Source: Pseudomonadota bacterium (GTDB lineage: Bacteria; Pseudomonadota; Gammaproteobacteria; Xanthomonadales; Xanthomonadaceae). Taken from it: a stretch of 64,000 nt of DNA. Both the position numbers and the translations under genes were made by a program. This document shows positions 10,317-20,209 of the stretch, one piece after another. The stretch's first letter is position 1, and every line of letters begins with the position of its first letter. The notes under the pieces were generated by a model. That model saw nothing but the letters and a program-made list of their open reading frames with translations, was not told the origin of the DNA and did no database searches. The stretch spans positions 620,001 to 684,000 of the forward strand of contig JAKACT010000002.1 in NCBI GenBank assembly GCA_021821195.1, given 5' to 3'.

Positions 10317-12042
10317 GGGGCGTCTCCGTGGCGGTTCGGGCGGGCGCGACGACCGCGTCGTCGACGGCGGGATCGAGCATCTGCGCGTTGTTGCGGTTGG
10401 GCGGCACCAGCGGCCAGACGTTGGCGGCGGTGTCGATGGCCACGTGCAGCAAGGCCGGACCGTCGGCATCCAGCAGTGCCTGCAGCGCGGCATCGACGCC
10501 GTCGGCGCGGTCCACGTGCACGGCGGTGATGCCGAAGGCGGCGGCGACCGCGGCGAAGTCCGGGTTGTCGGACAGGTCGATCTCGGAATAGCGCCGGTCG
10601 AAGAACAGCTCCTGCCACTGCCGGACCATGCCCAGGGCTTGGTTGTCCAGCAGCACGATCTTCACCGGCGAGCGGTAGCGCTTCAGCGTCGCCAGTTCCT
10701 GGATGTTCATCATGATCGAGCCGTCGCCGCTCACGCAGACCACGCGCGCACCGGGATTGGCTTCCTGCGCCCCCAGCGCCGCCGGCAGGCCGAAGCCCAT
10801 CGCGCCGAGGCCGCCGGAAGTCAGGTGCTTGCGCGGATGGTCCAGGCGCCAGTGCTGCGCCACCCACATCTGGTGCTGGCCGACATCGCAGGCCACCGTG
10901 GCATCCGGCGCCAGCTCGGACAGCCGCTTTAGCAGCGCAGGCGCGTACACGCCGCTGCCGGGTGCGTCATAGCGCGGGGCGAACTGTTGTGCGCGCTGCC
11001 GGCACTGCGCGCGCCAGGCCTTGCGCGCGGCACCGTGGCGGCCGTGCAGGTGGGCGGCGCAGGGGAGGGTCAGCTTGGTCAGCGTGGTGACGATGTCGCC
11101 GCGCACGCCGGCATCCGCGTGGCGCAGCTTGCCGATCTCGCAGGCGTCGATGTCCATGTGCACCACGCGCGCATGCGGCGCGAACTCGGCCAGCTTGCCG
11201 GTGGCGCGGTCGTCGAAGCGCGCGCCCACCACCACCAGAAGGTCGGCTTCCTGCACCGCCAGGTTGGCGGCGCGGCTGCCGTGCATGCCCAGCATGCCGA
11301 GGTTGAGCGGGTGCTGGGTCGGCAGTGCGCCGAGGCCCTTCAGGGTCAGCACGGCCGGGATCTGGGTGGCATCCACGAAGGTGCGGAACGCCTGCACGGC
11401 ATCGCCCAGCACGATCCCGCCGCCGCCGTACAGCACCGGCCGCTGCGCCTGCGCGATCAGCGCCAGCGCTTCGTGCAGGGAGGCGTCCTTGGGCGCTTCC
11501 GGTGCGTCGGTACCGGACGACACATGCGGCGGCAGATGCGCGGCATCGGCGACCTGCACGTCCTTCGGCAGGTCGATCAGCACCGGGCCGGGGCGACCGC
11601 TGCGCGCCAGCCGGAACGCCTCCCCCACCATCATCGGCAGGTCCTCGACGCGGCGGGCGATGAAGCTGTGCTTCACCATCGGCATCGTCATCCCGAACAC
11701 GTCCAGCTCCTGGAACGCGTCCGTGCCCATCAGGTGGGTGGGCACCTGTCCGGTGATGACCACCATCGGCACCGAGTCCAGCATCGCATCCGCGATCCCG
11801 GTGACCAAGTTGGACGCGCCGGGGCCGGAGGTGGCCACGCATACGCCCACGCGCCCGCTGGCCCGCGCATACCCGTTCGCCGCGAACGCCGCGCCCTGCT
11901 CGTGGCGGGGCAGCACGTGGCGCAGCCGGGGGGTGTCGTGCAGGGCGTCGTAGAACGGCATGATCGCGCCGCCCGGGTAGCCGAACAGCGTGTCGACGCC
12001 TTCGGCCACCAACGCCTGCGCCAGCCAGCGGGCGCCGTTCAT
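10300..12042 (-). CDS. ilvG: Acetolactate synthase large subunit
   Basis: This ThDP enzyme makes acetolactate and acetohydroxybutyrate for valine, leucine and isoleucine. The 580-residue protein shows LFGYPGGAIMPFYDAL, the catalytic glutamate E48 in RHEQGAAFA, and the ThDP/Mg segment GDGSIMMNIQELATL. The start ATG shares a base with the ilvC stop (TGATG), which fixes it. I use ilvG because it is paired with a short IlvM-type subunit; ilvB or ilvI are equally valid family names. Confidence 0.95.
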   Translation of the reverse strand: MNGARWLAQALVAEGVDTLFGYPGGAIMPFYDALHDTPRLRHVLPRHEQGAAFAANGYARASGRVGVCVATSGPGASNLVTGIADAMLDSVPMVVITGQVPTHLMGTDAFQELDVFGMTMPMVKHSFIARRVEDLPMMVGEAFRLARSGRPGPVLIDLPKDVQVADAAHLPPHVSSGTDAPEAPKDASLHEALALIAQAQRPVLYGGGGIVLGDAVQAFRTFVDATQIPAVLTLKGLGALPTQHPLNLGMLGMHGSRAANLAVQEADLLVVVGARFDDRATGKLAEFAPHARVVHMDIDACEIGKLRHADAGVRGDIVTTLTKLTLPCAAHLHGRHGAARKAWRAQCRQRAQQFAPRYDAPGSGVYAPALLKRLSELAPDATVACDVGQHQMWVAQHWRLDHPRKHLTSGGLGAMGFGLPAALGAQEANPGARVVCVSGDGSIMMNIQELATLKRYRSPVKIVLLDNQALGMVRQWQELFFDRRYSEIDLSDNPDFAAVAAAFGITAVHVDRADGVDAALQALLDADGPALLHVAIDTAANVWPLVPPNRNNAQMLDPAVDDAVVAPARTATETPHALPA

Positions 12043-13034
12043 CACGCGGCCTCGGCTTGCTTGGCGGCGGGCTGCGGCGCGGTAGCCAGCCACTTCATGT
12101 TGGCGCGCAGCTTCTTGCCGGTGGCCTCGATCGGATGCTCCAGATCGGCCTGCTTCAGCGCCTTGTAGTTGGCATTCCCGGCGGCGTATTCGGCGATCCA
12201 CTGGCGGGCGAAGGTGCCGTCCTGGATTTCCGCCAGCACCTTCTTCATCTGCGCGCGGGTATTGGCGTCCACCACGTAGTCGCCGCGGGTCAGCGCGCCG
12301 TACTGCGCGGTCTCGCTGATGAACTCGTGCATGCGGGTGATGCCGCCTTCGTAGAACAGGTCCACGATCAGCTTCAGTTCGTGCAGGCATTCGTAGTAGG
12401 CGACCTCGGGCTGGTAGCCGGCTTCGACCAGCGTTTCCCAACCCGCCTGCACCAGCCGCGTGGCGCCGCCGCACAGCACCGCCTGCTCGCCGAACAGGTC
12501 GGTTTCGGTTTCCTCCTTGAAGGTGGTCTTGATCGCGTTCTGGCGCGCGCCGCCGATGCCGGCGCAGTAGGTCATCGCCAGTTGCTCGGCTTGGCCGCTG
12601 CGGTCCTGGTGCACCGCATACACGGACGGCACGCCGCGGCCGATCTCGTATTCGCGGCGCACCAGCGCGCCCGGGCCCTTGGGCGCGACCAGCACCACGT
12701 CGAGGTCGTCGCGCGGGGTGATCTGGCCGTAGTGGACGTTGAAGCCGTGCGCGAACAGCAGGCAGGCGCCCTGGTCCATGTTCGGCTCGATGACTTCGCC
12801 GTACAGCTGCGGCTGCACCATGTCGGGGGTGAGCACGGCGACGATCCGTGCGCCCTTCACCGCCTCGGCGGGGGTGTTGACGGTGAAGCCGTCGGCCTTC
12901 GCCTTGAATTCGGTCGGGCCGCCGGGGCGCAGGCCGATGGTCACGTCGAAGCCGGAGTCGCGCAGGTTGAGCGCATGCGCGCGGCCCTGGCTGCCGTAGC
13001 CGATGATGGCGATGCGGGGTTTGCTGCTGGTCAT
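12042..13034 (-). CDS. ilvC: Ketol-acid reductoisomerase, class I
   Basis: IlvC converts acetolactate to dihydroxyisovalerate using NADPH and Mg. At 330 residues it is the short class I form. It shows the Rossmann motif [18 protein letters not shown] and a C-terminal knotted helical domain. It is the first structural gene of the leftward operon, lying about 100 bases after a leader peptide and 46 bases after an intrinsic terminator. Expression of the whole operon should therefore depend on attenuation. It is coupled to ilvG by a TGATG overlap. Confidence 0.97.
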   Translation of the reverse strand: MTSSKPRIAIIGYGSQGRAHALNLRDSGFDVTIGLRPGGPTEFKAKADGFTVNTPAEAVKGARIVAVLTPDMVQPQLYGEVIEPNMDQGACLLFAHGFNVHYGQITPRDDLDVVLVAPKGPGALVRREYEIGRGVPSVYAVHQDRSGQAEQLAMTYCAGIGGARQNAIKTTFKEETETDLFGEQAVLCGGATRLVQAGWETLVEAGYQPEVAYYECLHELKLIVDLFYEGGITRMHEFISETAQYGALTRGDYVVDANTRAQMKKVLAEIQDGTFARQWIAEYAAGNANYKALKQADLEHPIEATGKKLRANMKWLATAPQPAAKQAEAA

Positions 13035-13079
13035 TGCGGTGGTTCCTGTCGAGGAGGTTTTGCGCGGGCCAAAACGAAA

Positions 13080-13105
13080 AACCCCGCACCTTGCGGTGCG
13101 GGGTT
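13080..13105 (-). terminator. Attenuator of the ilvC-leuB operon
   Basis: On the leftward strand AACCCCGCACC, the loop GCAA, and GGTGCGGGGTT form a perfect 11-bp hairpin followed by TTTTTCGTTTT, a strong Rho-independent terminator placed before ilvC. The leader coding sequence contains GGTGCGGG at 13153-13160, which can pair with the first arm of this hairpin and so act as an antiterminator. This is the usual logic of amino-acid attenuation: ribosome stalling would favour read-through into ilvC. Confidence 0.85.
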
Positions 13106-13136
13106 CTGCGATTCGGGCGTTGGTTTGTTGCCTGTC

Positions 13137-13250
13137 TTACACGCCGGATCGTCCCGCACCTGTGGGCGAGGTAATAAGTACGAGGACGAGGAGGGACGCC
13201 GCCTTCGAGGCGGTCGTCGGGATCGGCAGTGGCATGTGGCGCTGCAACAT
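13137..13250 (-). CDS. ilvL: Branched-chain amino acid leader peptide
   Basis: This short frame of 37 codons plus TAA has a run reading Ser-Leu-Leu-Val-Leu-Val-Leu-Ile-Thr (codons about 19-27). That concentration of Leu, Val and Ile codons is the signature of an ilv/leu attenuation leader. It ends 32 bases before a perfect intrinsic terminator and is followed by ilvC. An internal ATG at codon 6 (13235) would also work. No Shine-Dalgarno is visible before either, and the likely promoter places the transcript start almost at the first ATG, so the peptide may be translated from a leaderless message. Confidence 0.82.
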   Translation of the reverse strand: MLQRHMPLPIPTTASKAASLLVLVLITSPTGAGRSGV

Positions 13251-13257
13251 GACTTCA

Positions 13258-13286
13258 GGTAAACATGATTCCGCAACGTCTGTCAA
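13258..13286 (-). promoter_or_regulatory. Predicted sigma70 promoter of the ilv leader
   Basis: On the leftward strand a perfect -35 TTGACA (13286-13281) is followed by a 17-base spacer and a weak -10 TTTACC (13263-13258). Transcription would begin near 13251, directly at the leader-peptide ATG. The match is based on consensus only; a weak -10 is common in GC-rich genomes. Confidence 0.5.
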
Positions 13287-13397
13287 CCGTCCCGCACATG
13301 CCGTTTTCGCATGAGCGGAAGTTGCAAACGAAACCGCGCAAATGCAGCAGGATCAAGGCCTGCAGCAATGCCCGCACCTCGCCACGGATCCCCCACG

Positions 13398-15239
13398 ATG
13401 CCCGACTACCGTTCCAGCACCTCCACCCACGGCCGCAACATGGCCGGCGCGCGCGCGCTGTGGCGCGCCACCGGCATGGTCGATGCCGACTTCCACAAGC
13501 CGATCATCGCGATCGCCAATTCCTTCACCCAGTTCGTGCCCGGCCACGTGCACCTGAAGGATCTCGGCCAACTGGTCGCGCGCGAAGTCGAGCTCGCCGG
13601 CGGCGTCGCCAAGGAGTTCAACACGATCGCCGTGGATGACGGCATCGCGATGGGCCACGACGGCATGCTGTATTCGCTGCCCTCGCGCGAAGTGATCGCC
13701 GATTCGGTCGAATACATGGCGAACGCGCACTGCGCCGACGCGCTGGTGTGCATCAGCAACTGCGACAAGATCACCCCCGGCATGCTGATGGCGGCGCTGC
13801 GCTTGAACATCCCGGTGGTGTTCGTGTCCGGCGGGCCGATGGAGGCGGGCAAGACCGCGCTGGCGGATCAAAAACTCGATCTGGTCGACGCGATGGTGAT
13901 GGCGGCCGATGCGGCGGTGAGCGACGAGCAGGTGGCAGCGGTGGAGCGCAGCGCCTGCCCGACCTGCGGTTCGTGCAGCGGCATGTTCACCGCCAATTCG
14001 ATGAACTGCCTGACCGAGGCGCTGGGCCTGTCGCTGCCCGGCAACGGAACCACGCTGGCCACCCACGCCGACCGCGAAGCGCTGTTCCAGCGCGCCGGCC
14101 GGCTGATCGTCGAGTTGTGCCATCGCTGGTACGGCGGCGGGGACGCCAGCGCGCTGCCGCGCGGCATCGCCACCTTCGAAGCGTTCGAGAACGCGATGGC
14201 GCTGGACATCGCGATGGGTGGCTCCACCAACACCATCCTGCACCTGCTCGCCGCGGCGCAGGAAGCGGAGGTCGCCTTCGACCTGCGCGACATCGACCGG
14301 TTGTCGCGGCGCATTCCGCAGCTGTGCAAGGTGGCGCCGAACTCACCGAAGTACCACGTCGAGGACGTGCATCGCGCCGGCGGGATCATGGCGATCCTCG
14401 GCGAACTGGCACGCGGCGGCTTGCTGCACACGGGCGTGCCGACCGTGCACGCGAAGTCGCTGGGCGAGGCGATCGCGCAATGGGATATCGCCACGGTCGA
14501 TGACGAAGCGGTGCGCACGTTCTACCGGGCCGGCCCGGCCGGCATCCCGACCCAGGTCGCCTTCAGCCAGTCCGCCCGCTGGCCGACGCTGGATGCGGAT
14601 CGCAGCGAAGGCTGCATCCGCGACGTGGCGCATGCGTATTCGCAGGAAGGTGGCCTCGCCGTGCTGTACGGCAACCTCGCGGCCGATGGCTGCGTGGTGA
14701 AGACCGCCGGCGTGGACGAGTCCATCCACGTGTTCGAGGGCCGCGCGCGCGTCTACGAGAGCCAGGACGCGGCGGTGGCCGCCATCCTCGGTGACGAGGT
14801 GCAGGCCGGCGACGTGGTGGTGATCCGCTACGAGGGCCCGAAGGGCGGGCCGGGCATGCAGGAAATGCTGTACCCGACCAGCTACCTCAAATCGAAAGGC
14901 CTCGGAAAAGCCTGCGCGCTGCTCACCGACGGGCGTTTCTCCGGCGGCACCTCGGGGCTTTCCATTGGCCACGTCTCGCCGGAAGCGGCGGCGGGTGGGG
15001 CGATCGCGCTGGTGCAGGATGGCGATCGCATCCGCATCGACATCCCCGCCCGCGGCATCGAACTGCTGGTGTCAGACGAGGAGCTCGCCGCCCGCCGTGC
15101 CGTGCAGGCCGCGCGAGGCTGGAAGCCTTCGTTGCCGCGCGCGCGCAAGGTCAGCGTGGCGCTGAAGGCCTACGCCCTGCTCGCCACCAGCGCCGACAAG
15201 GGCGCGGTGCGCGACAGGACGCTGCTGGACGGCGCCTGA
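13398..15239 (+). CDS. ilvD: Dihydroxy-acid dehydratase
   Basis: IlvD dehydrates dihydroxyisovalerate and dihydroxymethylvalerate, the shared third step after IlvC. The 613-residue protein starts [20 protein letters not shown], typical of the family. It carries the iron-sulphur cysteines C122 ([11 protein letters not shown]) and C193 ([13 protein letters not shown]), matching the 4Fe-4S enterobacterial type. It is divergent from the ilvC operon, with the leader and promoter region between them, so it has its own promoter that is not clearly recognisable. Confidence 0.96.
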   Translation: MPDYRSSTSTHGRNMAGARALWRATGMVDADFHKPIIAIANSFTQFVPGHVHLKDLGQLVAREVELAGGVAKEFNTIAVDDGIAMGHDGMLYSLPSREVIADSVEYMANAHCADALVCISNCDKITPGMLMAALRLNIPVVFVSGGPMEAGKTALADQKLDLVDAMVMAADAAVSDEQVAAVERSACPTCGSCSGMFTANSMNCLTEALGLSLPGNGTTLATHADREALFQRAGRLIVELCHRWYGGGDASALPRGIATFEAFENAMALDIAMGGSTNTILHLLAAAQEAEVAFDLRDIDRLSRRIPQLCKVAPNSPKYHVEDVHRAGGIMAILGELARGGLLHTGVPTVHAKSLGEAIAQWDIATVDDEAVRTFYRAGPAGIPTQVAFSQSARWPTLDADRSEGCIRDVAHAYSQEGGLAVLYGNLAADGCVVKTAGVDESIHVFEGRARVYESQDAAVAAILGDEVQAGDVVVIRYEGPKGGPGMQEMLYPTSYLKSKGLGKACALLTDGRFSGGTSGLSIGHVSPEAAAGGAIALVQDGDRIRIDIPARGIELLVSDEELAARRAVQAARGWKPSLPRARKVSVALKAYALLATSADKGAVRDRTLLDGA

Positions 15240-15248
15240 TGCGAGCCG

Positions 15249-15896
15249 TCAGAGCACCCGCGGCGGCTGCCCGCCGACGATCACCACGTCGGCCGGGCGG
15301 CGCGCGAACAGGCCCACGGCGACCACGCCGGGGATCTGGTTGAGTTCGCGCTCCATCGCCACCGGATCGACGATGGACAGGTTGTGCACGTCGAGGATGA
15401 TGTTGCCGTTGTCGGTGGTGACGCCGTCGCGCCACACCGGCTGGCCGCCGGTCAGGCGCACGATCTCGCGGGCGACCAGGCTGCGCGCCATCGGGATCAC
15501 TTCCACCGGCAACGGGAACCGGCCCAGCACGTCCACCCGCTTGCTCGGGTCAACGATGCAGACGAACTTCGCGCTGGCCTCGGCGATGATCTTCTCGCGG
15601 GTCAGCGCGGCGCCGCCGCCCTTGATCAGGCGCTTGTGCGGATCGCACTCGTCGGCGCCGTCCACGTACAGCGACAGCGGGCCGGCGGCGTTGAGATCGA
15701 TCACCTCGATGCCATGCGATTTCAGGCGCGCGGTGCTCTGCTCGGAGCTGGACACCGCGCCCTGGATGCGGTCCTTCCACGCCGCCAGCGCATCGATGAA
15801 ATAGGCGACGGTGGAGCCGGTGCCGACGCCGACGATCATGCCGTCTTGGACGTATTCGATGGCTTTTTCGGCGGCGAGTTTCTTGGCGTCGGACAT
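15249..15896 (-). CDS. rpiA: Ribose-5-phosphate isomerase A
   Basis: RpiA interconverts ribose 5-phosphate and ribulose 5-phosphate in the pentose phosphate pathway. The 215-residue protein shows [13 protein letters not shown] near the start, the catalytic-site DGADECD and [11 protein letters not shown]. Length and motif order are standard. It converges on ilvD with 9 bases between the ends. Confidence 0.96.
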   Translation of the reverse strand: MSDAKKLAAEKAIEYVQDGMIVGVGTGSTVAYFIDALAAWKDRIQGAVSSSEQSTARLKSHGIEVIDLNAAGPLSLYVDGADECDPHKRLIKGGGAALTREKIIAEASAKFVCIVDPSKRVDVLGRFPLPVEVIPMARSLVAREIVRLTGGQPVWRDGVTTDNGNIILDVHNLSIVDPVAMERELNQIPGVVAVGLFARRPADVVIVGGQPPRVL

Positions 15897-15947
15897 GGCG
15901 GTTCCTGCGATGGGATGGGATTGCGCTCCTGCGGAGAGCGGGCGAGG

Positions 15948-16418
<471 letters not shown>

Positions 16419-16428
16419 GCGGCGGCTC

Positions 16429-17022
16429 CTATCCGGCGAGGGTGGCAAGGTGGGTGGCGTCTTCGCAGCAGACCGCGTCCAGGCGCACGTCCCAGGCCTC
16501 GCGCGGCAGCGCATCCACGCGCTGCGCCGCGAACGCCGCGCCGACCAGCCACGGCGGGGCAGGGCGGTCGTGGCGGAAGGCGAGGCTGCGGTCGTACCAG
16601 CCGCCGCCCATCCCCAGCCGGTGGCAGTCGGCATCGAAACCGACCAGCGGCATCACCAGCACCGCCATGTCCTCCGCGCGCAGCGCGCCAGCAGGGGTGG
16701 CGTCCGGTTCGGGGATGCCGTAGCGGTTGGTGACCAGCGGGTCGCCCGCACGCCAGGGCGCGAAGCGCAGCGTGCCGTCCTCGTGCAGCAGGGGAAGGCA
16801 GTAGACGAGTGGGGCGGGCAGGCGCAGCTGCACGGCGTGCAGGCCGATCTCGCCGTCCATCGCCCAGTAGCCGGCGACGTAGCCGGAGGTGGGCAGGAAG
16901 GGAAGCGCCAGCACCCGTTCGGCCAGTGCCTCGGCGGCGGCGATGCGCTGCCGAGGGGGAAGGCTGCGCCGGCGCTCTCGCAGTGTCTTGCGCAGCGTGG
17001 CGCGGTCGATGGGCGGGCTCAC
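16429..17022 (-). CDS. ygfA: 5-formyltetrahydrofolate cyclo-ligase
   Basis: This enzyme converts 5-formyl-THF to 5,10-methenyl-THF using ATP. The 197-residue protein contains the signature GMGGGWYDR (residues 137-145) and a basic N-terminus LRKTLRERRRSL, both typical. It lies directly downstream of 6S RNA on the same strand. The zapA-ssrS-ygfA order is conserved in gammaproteobacteria, where ygfA is read through from the 6S transcript. Confidence 0.93.
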   Translation of the reverse strand: MSPPIDRATLRKTLRERRRSLPPRQRIAAAEALAERVLALPFLPTSGYVAGYWAMDGEIGLHAVQLRLPAPLVYCLPLLHEDGTLRFAPWRAGDPLVTNRYGIPEPDATPAGALRAEDMAVLVMPLVGFDADCHRLGMGGGWYDRSLAFRHDRPAPPWLVGAAFAAQRVDALPREAWDVRLDAVCCEDATHLATLAG

Positions 17023-17060
17023 GCGGGGACGGCCGGCTGCGGAAGGGAGACGTGGGGGAA

Positions 17061-17242
17061 ATGTCTCCGCTGTGGCGATGCATGCGAAACGACCTTGAAC
17101 CCGGGGTTCAAGTGGGAACGCTCGGCGGCCATCGGGCTTTCCGCTCGGGGCGGACTTGCACTCCCGGTTACCGTTGCGTCCCCGTGGTCGTCATTAAGGG
17201 ACAAGGTGAATGTTGCGCACGCCGTCGCTCACAGCAGAGGAC
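17061..17242 (-). ncRNA. ssrS: 6S RNA
   Basis: The interval lies between zapA and ygfA, the conserved position of 6S RNA. On the leftward strand the 5' part CCTCUGCUGUG (17240-17230) can pair, with one G-U pair, with CACAGCGGAG (17074-17065) at the 3' part, closing a long helix of about 180 nt, the usual length. The conserved 3' element is present as ACUUGAACCCGGGGUUCAAGG, close to the enterobacterial ACCUUGAACC...GGGUUCAAGG. 6S RNA binds sigma70 RNA polymerase as a promoter mimic. The ends are estimated from pairing and the promoter and are good to within several bases. Confidence 0.85.
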
Positions 17243-17248
17243 GCGGCC

Positions 17249-17254
17249 AGTATA
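17249..17254 (-). promoter_or_regulatory. -10 element of the 6S RNA promoter
   Basis: On the leftward strand TATACT lies about 7 bases before the predicted 6S 5' end, a five-of-six match to TATAAT. No good -35 is seen at 17 bases further upstream. The position agrees with the transcript end inferred independently from base pairing. Confidence 0.6.
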
Positions 17255-17297
17255 GCCGTTCGGTCGCGGCGATGAGCCGGTTGTTGGTGGCGCGGAT

Positions 17298-17594
17298 TCA
17301 GCTTTGCGCCAGCAGCGCGTCCAGCTTGCGGTTCGCCTCGTCGATCAGGCGCAGCGCCTCGCCACCGGCCGCGGCGGGCGGCGCCTTCGCGGTGTGCTGC
17401 TGCAACTCGTGGGCGAGGTTCAATGCGGTCAGCACCGCCAGCCGGTCGGGCGCGACCATCCTGTTGCCGCCGCGCAGTTCGCGCATGCGTGCATCCAGCA
17501 TCCGCGCCGCCGAGGCCAGCCCGGCGCGCTCCTCGTCGCTGACGCCGACGGTGTATTCACGGTCGAGGATGCGGACGGTGACCGGCTCGCTCAT
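17298..17594 (-). CDS. zapA: Cell division protein ZapA
   Basis: ZapA bundles FtsZ protofilaments at the division ring. The 98-residue protein begins with the family segment EPVTVRILDREYTVGVSDEE and ends in a coiled coil. It overlaps the preceding coiled-coil gene by four bases (ATGA) and lies about 50 bases upstream of the 6S RNA promoter, the conserved arrangement. Confidence 0.93.
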   Translation of the reverse strand: MSEPVTVRILDREYTVGVSDEERAGLASAARMLDARMRELRGGNRMVAPDRLAVLTALNLAHELQQHTAKAPPAAAGGEALRLIDEANRKLDALLAQS

Positions 17595-17812
17595 GTGTGC
17601 TGCTCCAGCGACTTCAGCCGCCCGATCATCGCTTCCACCCGGCTGCGCGCCTGTTCCTGCTTGGACAGCAGCTGGGCGCGTTCGCCCGACATCTGTTCCA
17701 CCTGCTGGCGCAGGCTGCGGTTTTCCTCCTGCAGGCGCTGCATGCGCGCGCCAAGCAGGTCGATCCGCGCCAGCAGTTTGTGCAGTTCGCCTTGCGGGTC
17801 GCGTCCGTCCAT
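17591..17812 (-). CDS. Small coiled-coil protein, TIGR02449/ZapB-like
   Basis: This 73-residue protein is nearly all predicted coiled coil (LHKLLARIDLLGARMQRLQEENRSLRQQVEQM). Such proteins commonly precede zapA in xanthomonads and pseudomonads and are annotated as TIGR02449 or ZapB-like. A role with ZapA in Z-ring organisation is inferred from position and shape. Its stop overlaps the zapA start, so the two are translationally coupled. Confidence 0.8.
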   Translation of the reverse strand: MDGRDPQGELHKLLARIDLLGARMQRLQEENRSLRQQVEQMSGERAQLLSKQEQARSRVEAMIGRLKSLEQHT

Positions 17813-17821
17813 CCGCGCACC

Positions 17822-20122
17822 TTAGGCAGGCGCCGTGCCGGGGTCAAGCCGCACGCCGGCGCACGCCTGCGCGCGCAGCAGGAAGTCCAGGCAAGGCTGT
17901 TCCGGCAGCGGCCGGGAGATCCAGTAGCCCTGCGCGATGTCGCACGCGCTCTGCTCCAGGAACGCCAGTTGGCCCGAGGTTTCCACGCCTTCCGCCACCA
18001 CCTGCAGGCCCAGCGTGCGGGCCATCGCGATGATGGTGGCGGTGATGGTGGCGTCCTCGTGGTCGTCGGGCGTGGCCAGGCCGTCGATGAAGGCCTTGTC
18101 GATCTTCAGGGTGTTGATCGGCAGGCGGTGCAGGTAGGCCAGCGAGGAATAGCCGGTGCCGAAGTCATCCACGGCGATGGATACGCCGAGCTTGCGGAAT
18201 GCGTGCAAGCGTTCGCTGGCGACCTCGGCATTGGCCATCAACACGCTTTCGGTGAGTTCCAGTTCCAGCGCGGACGCCGCCAGCCCGCTGTCGCGCAGGG
18301 CCGCTTCGACCGCGCGCGCCAGCCCGCTGCGCAGCAGCTGCAGCGCGGATACGTTGACCGACACCTTCAGGCGCTGGTCGACTCCGGCGCGGTGCCATGC
18401 CGCTAGCGTGCGGCAGGCCTCGCGGAGCACCCACTCGCCAATCTGCACGATGGTGCCGCTTTCCTCCGCCAGCGGAATGAACTCGTCGGGCGCGACGCTG
18501 CCGTATTCGGGACTGTCCCAGCGCAGCAGCGCCTCGACCGCGCCGAAGCGGCCTTCGGCCAGCACCAGCTCCGGCTGGTAGACCAGCGACAATTCGCCGC
18601 GTTCGATCGCCCTGCGCAGCGCGCCGATCAGGTTGGCGCGGCGGCGGATGTCCCCATCCATCGCGTCGGCATAGCGCAGGAATGCCCGCTTGCCGGTGCC
18701 CTTCGCCTTGTACATGGCGGTGTCGGCGTGCTTGAGCAGGTCGGTGGGGACCTGCGCATGGTCGGGGAACAGGCTGATGCCGATCGACGGCGAGATGATG
18801 AACTCGTAACGGTCGTCGAGCCGCAGCGGCGCGTCGAACGCGGTGATGATGCGCTGCGCGCACTGGTCGGCCTCGGAAGGGTGGGCCAGGCCCTCCAGCA
18901 CCACCGCGAATTCGTCGCCGCTGATGCGGGCGACGGTGCGCTCCGCGCCCGCCACTTCCTGCAGTCGCTGGGCGGCGGCGCGCAGCACGCGGTCGCCGGT
19001 GGCATGGCCCAGCGAATCGTTGACGTCCTTGAAGTTGTCCAAATCGAGGAACAGCAGCGCCAGCCGGTTGCCCTGGCGCCGCGCCTGCACGATCGCGCGC
19101 GACAGGCGTTCGGCCAGCAGGATGCGGTTGGGCAAGTTGGTCAGCGGGTCGTAGTTGGCCAGGTAGCGCAGTTCCTGCTCGATCCGGCGGCGCTCGCTGA
19201 TGTCGCTGGCCACCAGCACGTACAGCTGTCGCTGGGTGGTGGGTTCGCGCAGCGGGCTGCACTGCATGGCGCATAGGAAATCGCTGCCGTCCTTGCGGCG
19301 CTGCCACATCTCGCCGCTCCAGCCGGCCTGCGCGTGGATGGCGCGGCGTGCGTCCTGGTAGAACGCCGGTTCGTGGCGGTCGCCATCGAGCAGGCTGGTG
19401 TCGCGGCCCAGCACTTCCGCTTCCGCGTAACCGGTCATGCGGCTGAACGCGGGGTTGACCGCAACGAAGCGGAAGTCGGCATCCAGCACCGCCACCGACT
19501 CGGCCATGCTGCGCATCACTTCGGCGGCGACCTGGCGCTGGTTCTCCATTTCGCGCAGCGAATCGATGTTGCGTGCCGTCCCGGCGATCCGCGAGACCCG
19601 GCCGTCGGGGCCGTGGCCGACGGCGCGGCCGCGCACCCGCATCCACTGCCATTCCCCGTCCTCGCCCTGCATCCGGTGTTCCGACAGGAACACCGGCGCT
19701 TCCCCGCGCAGGTAGGCGCGCAGCTGGCGGAGCACGCCCTTGCGGTCGTCGTCGTGGAACTTCGGGTTGCGCTCGATGCTGGCCTGCATGGCCAGGCGGT
19801 GGTCGCCGTCCGGGGTGACGCGGGTGACTTCCAATTCGCGGTTGCGCAGGTCGTACTGCCAGAACACCTCGTTCGAGGCCCACAGCGACAGCCGCCACTG
19901 CTGCGCGCGTTCGTCCTGTTCGCGCTGGTGGGCGCGCTGTTCGCGTTCGCGGCGGCGGTGGCTGGCCAGCGCCAGCCACGCCAACAGCAGCACCAGCAGC
20001 GACAGCAACAGTGCCAGCGCGGCGCCCGCCGGCAAGCCCGGCTCGCCCGCAAAGGCAGGCGACGGCAACAGTAGCGCGCCGTAGACAAGGCCTGGTTTTG
20101 CCGAAGCGACGCGGTCCCCCAT
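17822..20122 (-). CDS. Membrane PAS/GGDEF/EAL cyclic di-GMP protein
   Basis: This 766-residue protein has a hydrophobic N-terminus with a main membrane helix around residues 30-53, a coiled linker and two PAS-type domains (roughly 75-200 and 205-320). A GGDEF domain follows with the signature changed to SGDEF, and then a C-terminal EAL domain with intact EALLRW and the late DDFGTGYSS loop. An intact EAL with a GG-to-SG change suggests a phosphodiesterase whose GGDEF domain may be regulatory; that is inference. The signal sensed by the PAS domains is unknown. It is divergent from ygfB. Confidence 0.88.
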   Translation of the reverse strand: MGDRVASAKPGLVYGALLLPSPAFAGEPGLPAGAALALLLSLLVLLLAWLALASHRRREREQRAHQREQDERAQQWRLSLWASNEVFWQYDLRNRELEVTRVTPDGDHRLAMQASIERNPKFHDDDRKGVLRQLRAYLRGEAPVFLSEHRMQGEDGEWQWMRVRGRAVGHGPDGRVSRIAGTARNIDSLREMENQRQVAAEVMRSMAESVAVLDADFRFVAVNPAFSRMTGYAEAEVLGRDTSLLDGDRHEPAFYQDARRAIHAQAGWSGEMWQRRKDGSDFLCAMQCSPLREPTTQRQLYVLVASDISERRRIEQELRYLANYDPLTNLPNRILLAERLSRAIVQARRQGNRLALLFLDLDNFKDVNDSLGHATGDRVLRAAAQRLQEVAGAERTVARISGDEFAVVLEGLAHPSEADQCAQRIITAFDAPLRLDDRYEFIISPSIGISLFPDHAQVPTDLLKHADTAMYKAKGTGKRAFLRYADAMDGDIRRRANLIGALRRAIERGELSLVYQPELVLAEGRFGAVEALLRWDSPEYGSVAPDEFIPLAEESGTIVQIGEWVLREACRTLAAWHRAGVDQRLKVSVNVSALQLLRSGLARAVEAALRDSGLAASALELELTESVLMANAEVASERLHAFRKLGVSIAVDDFGTGYSSLAYLHRLPINTLKIDKAFIDGLATPDDHEDATITATIIAMARTLGLQVVAEGVETSGQLAFLEQSACDIAQGYWISRPLPEQPCLDFLLRAQACAGVRLDPGTAPA

Positions 20123-20209
20123 CGGGGAAGTGTAGGCATGCCCGCGCGGAGGCAACAAGCGGCGTACGGTTGCTAAACTGCCGAAGTCCCCCTGGTTCGA
20201 GAATCCCGC

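Noticed and set aside
13031-13276. Leftward open frame of 81 codons before ilvC
   Set aside because: It runs through the terminator hairpin and is rich in Arg and Pro; the overlapping 37-codon frame with the Leu/Val/Ile run is the real leader.
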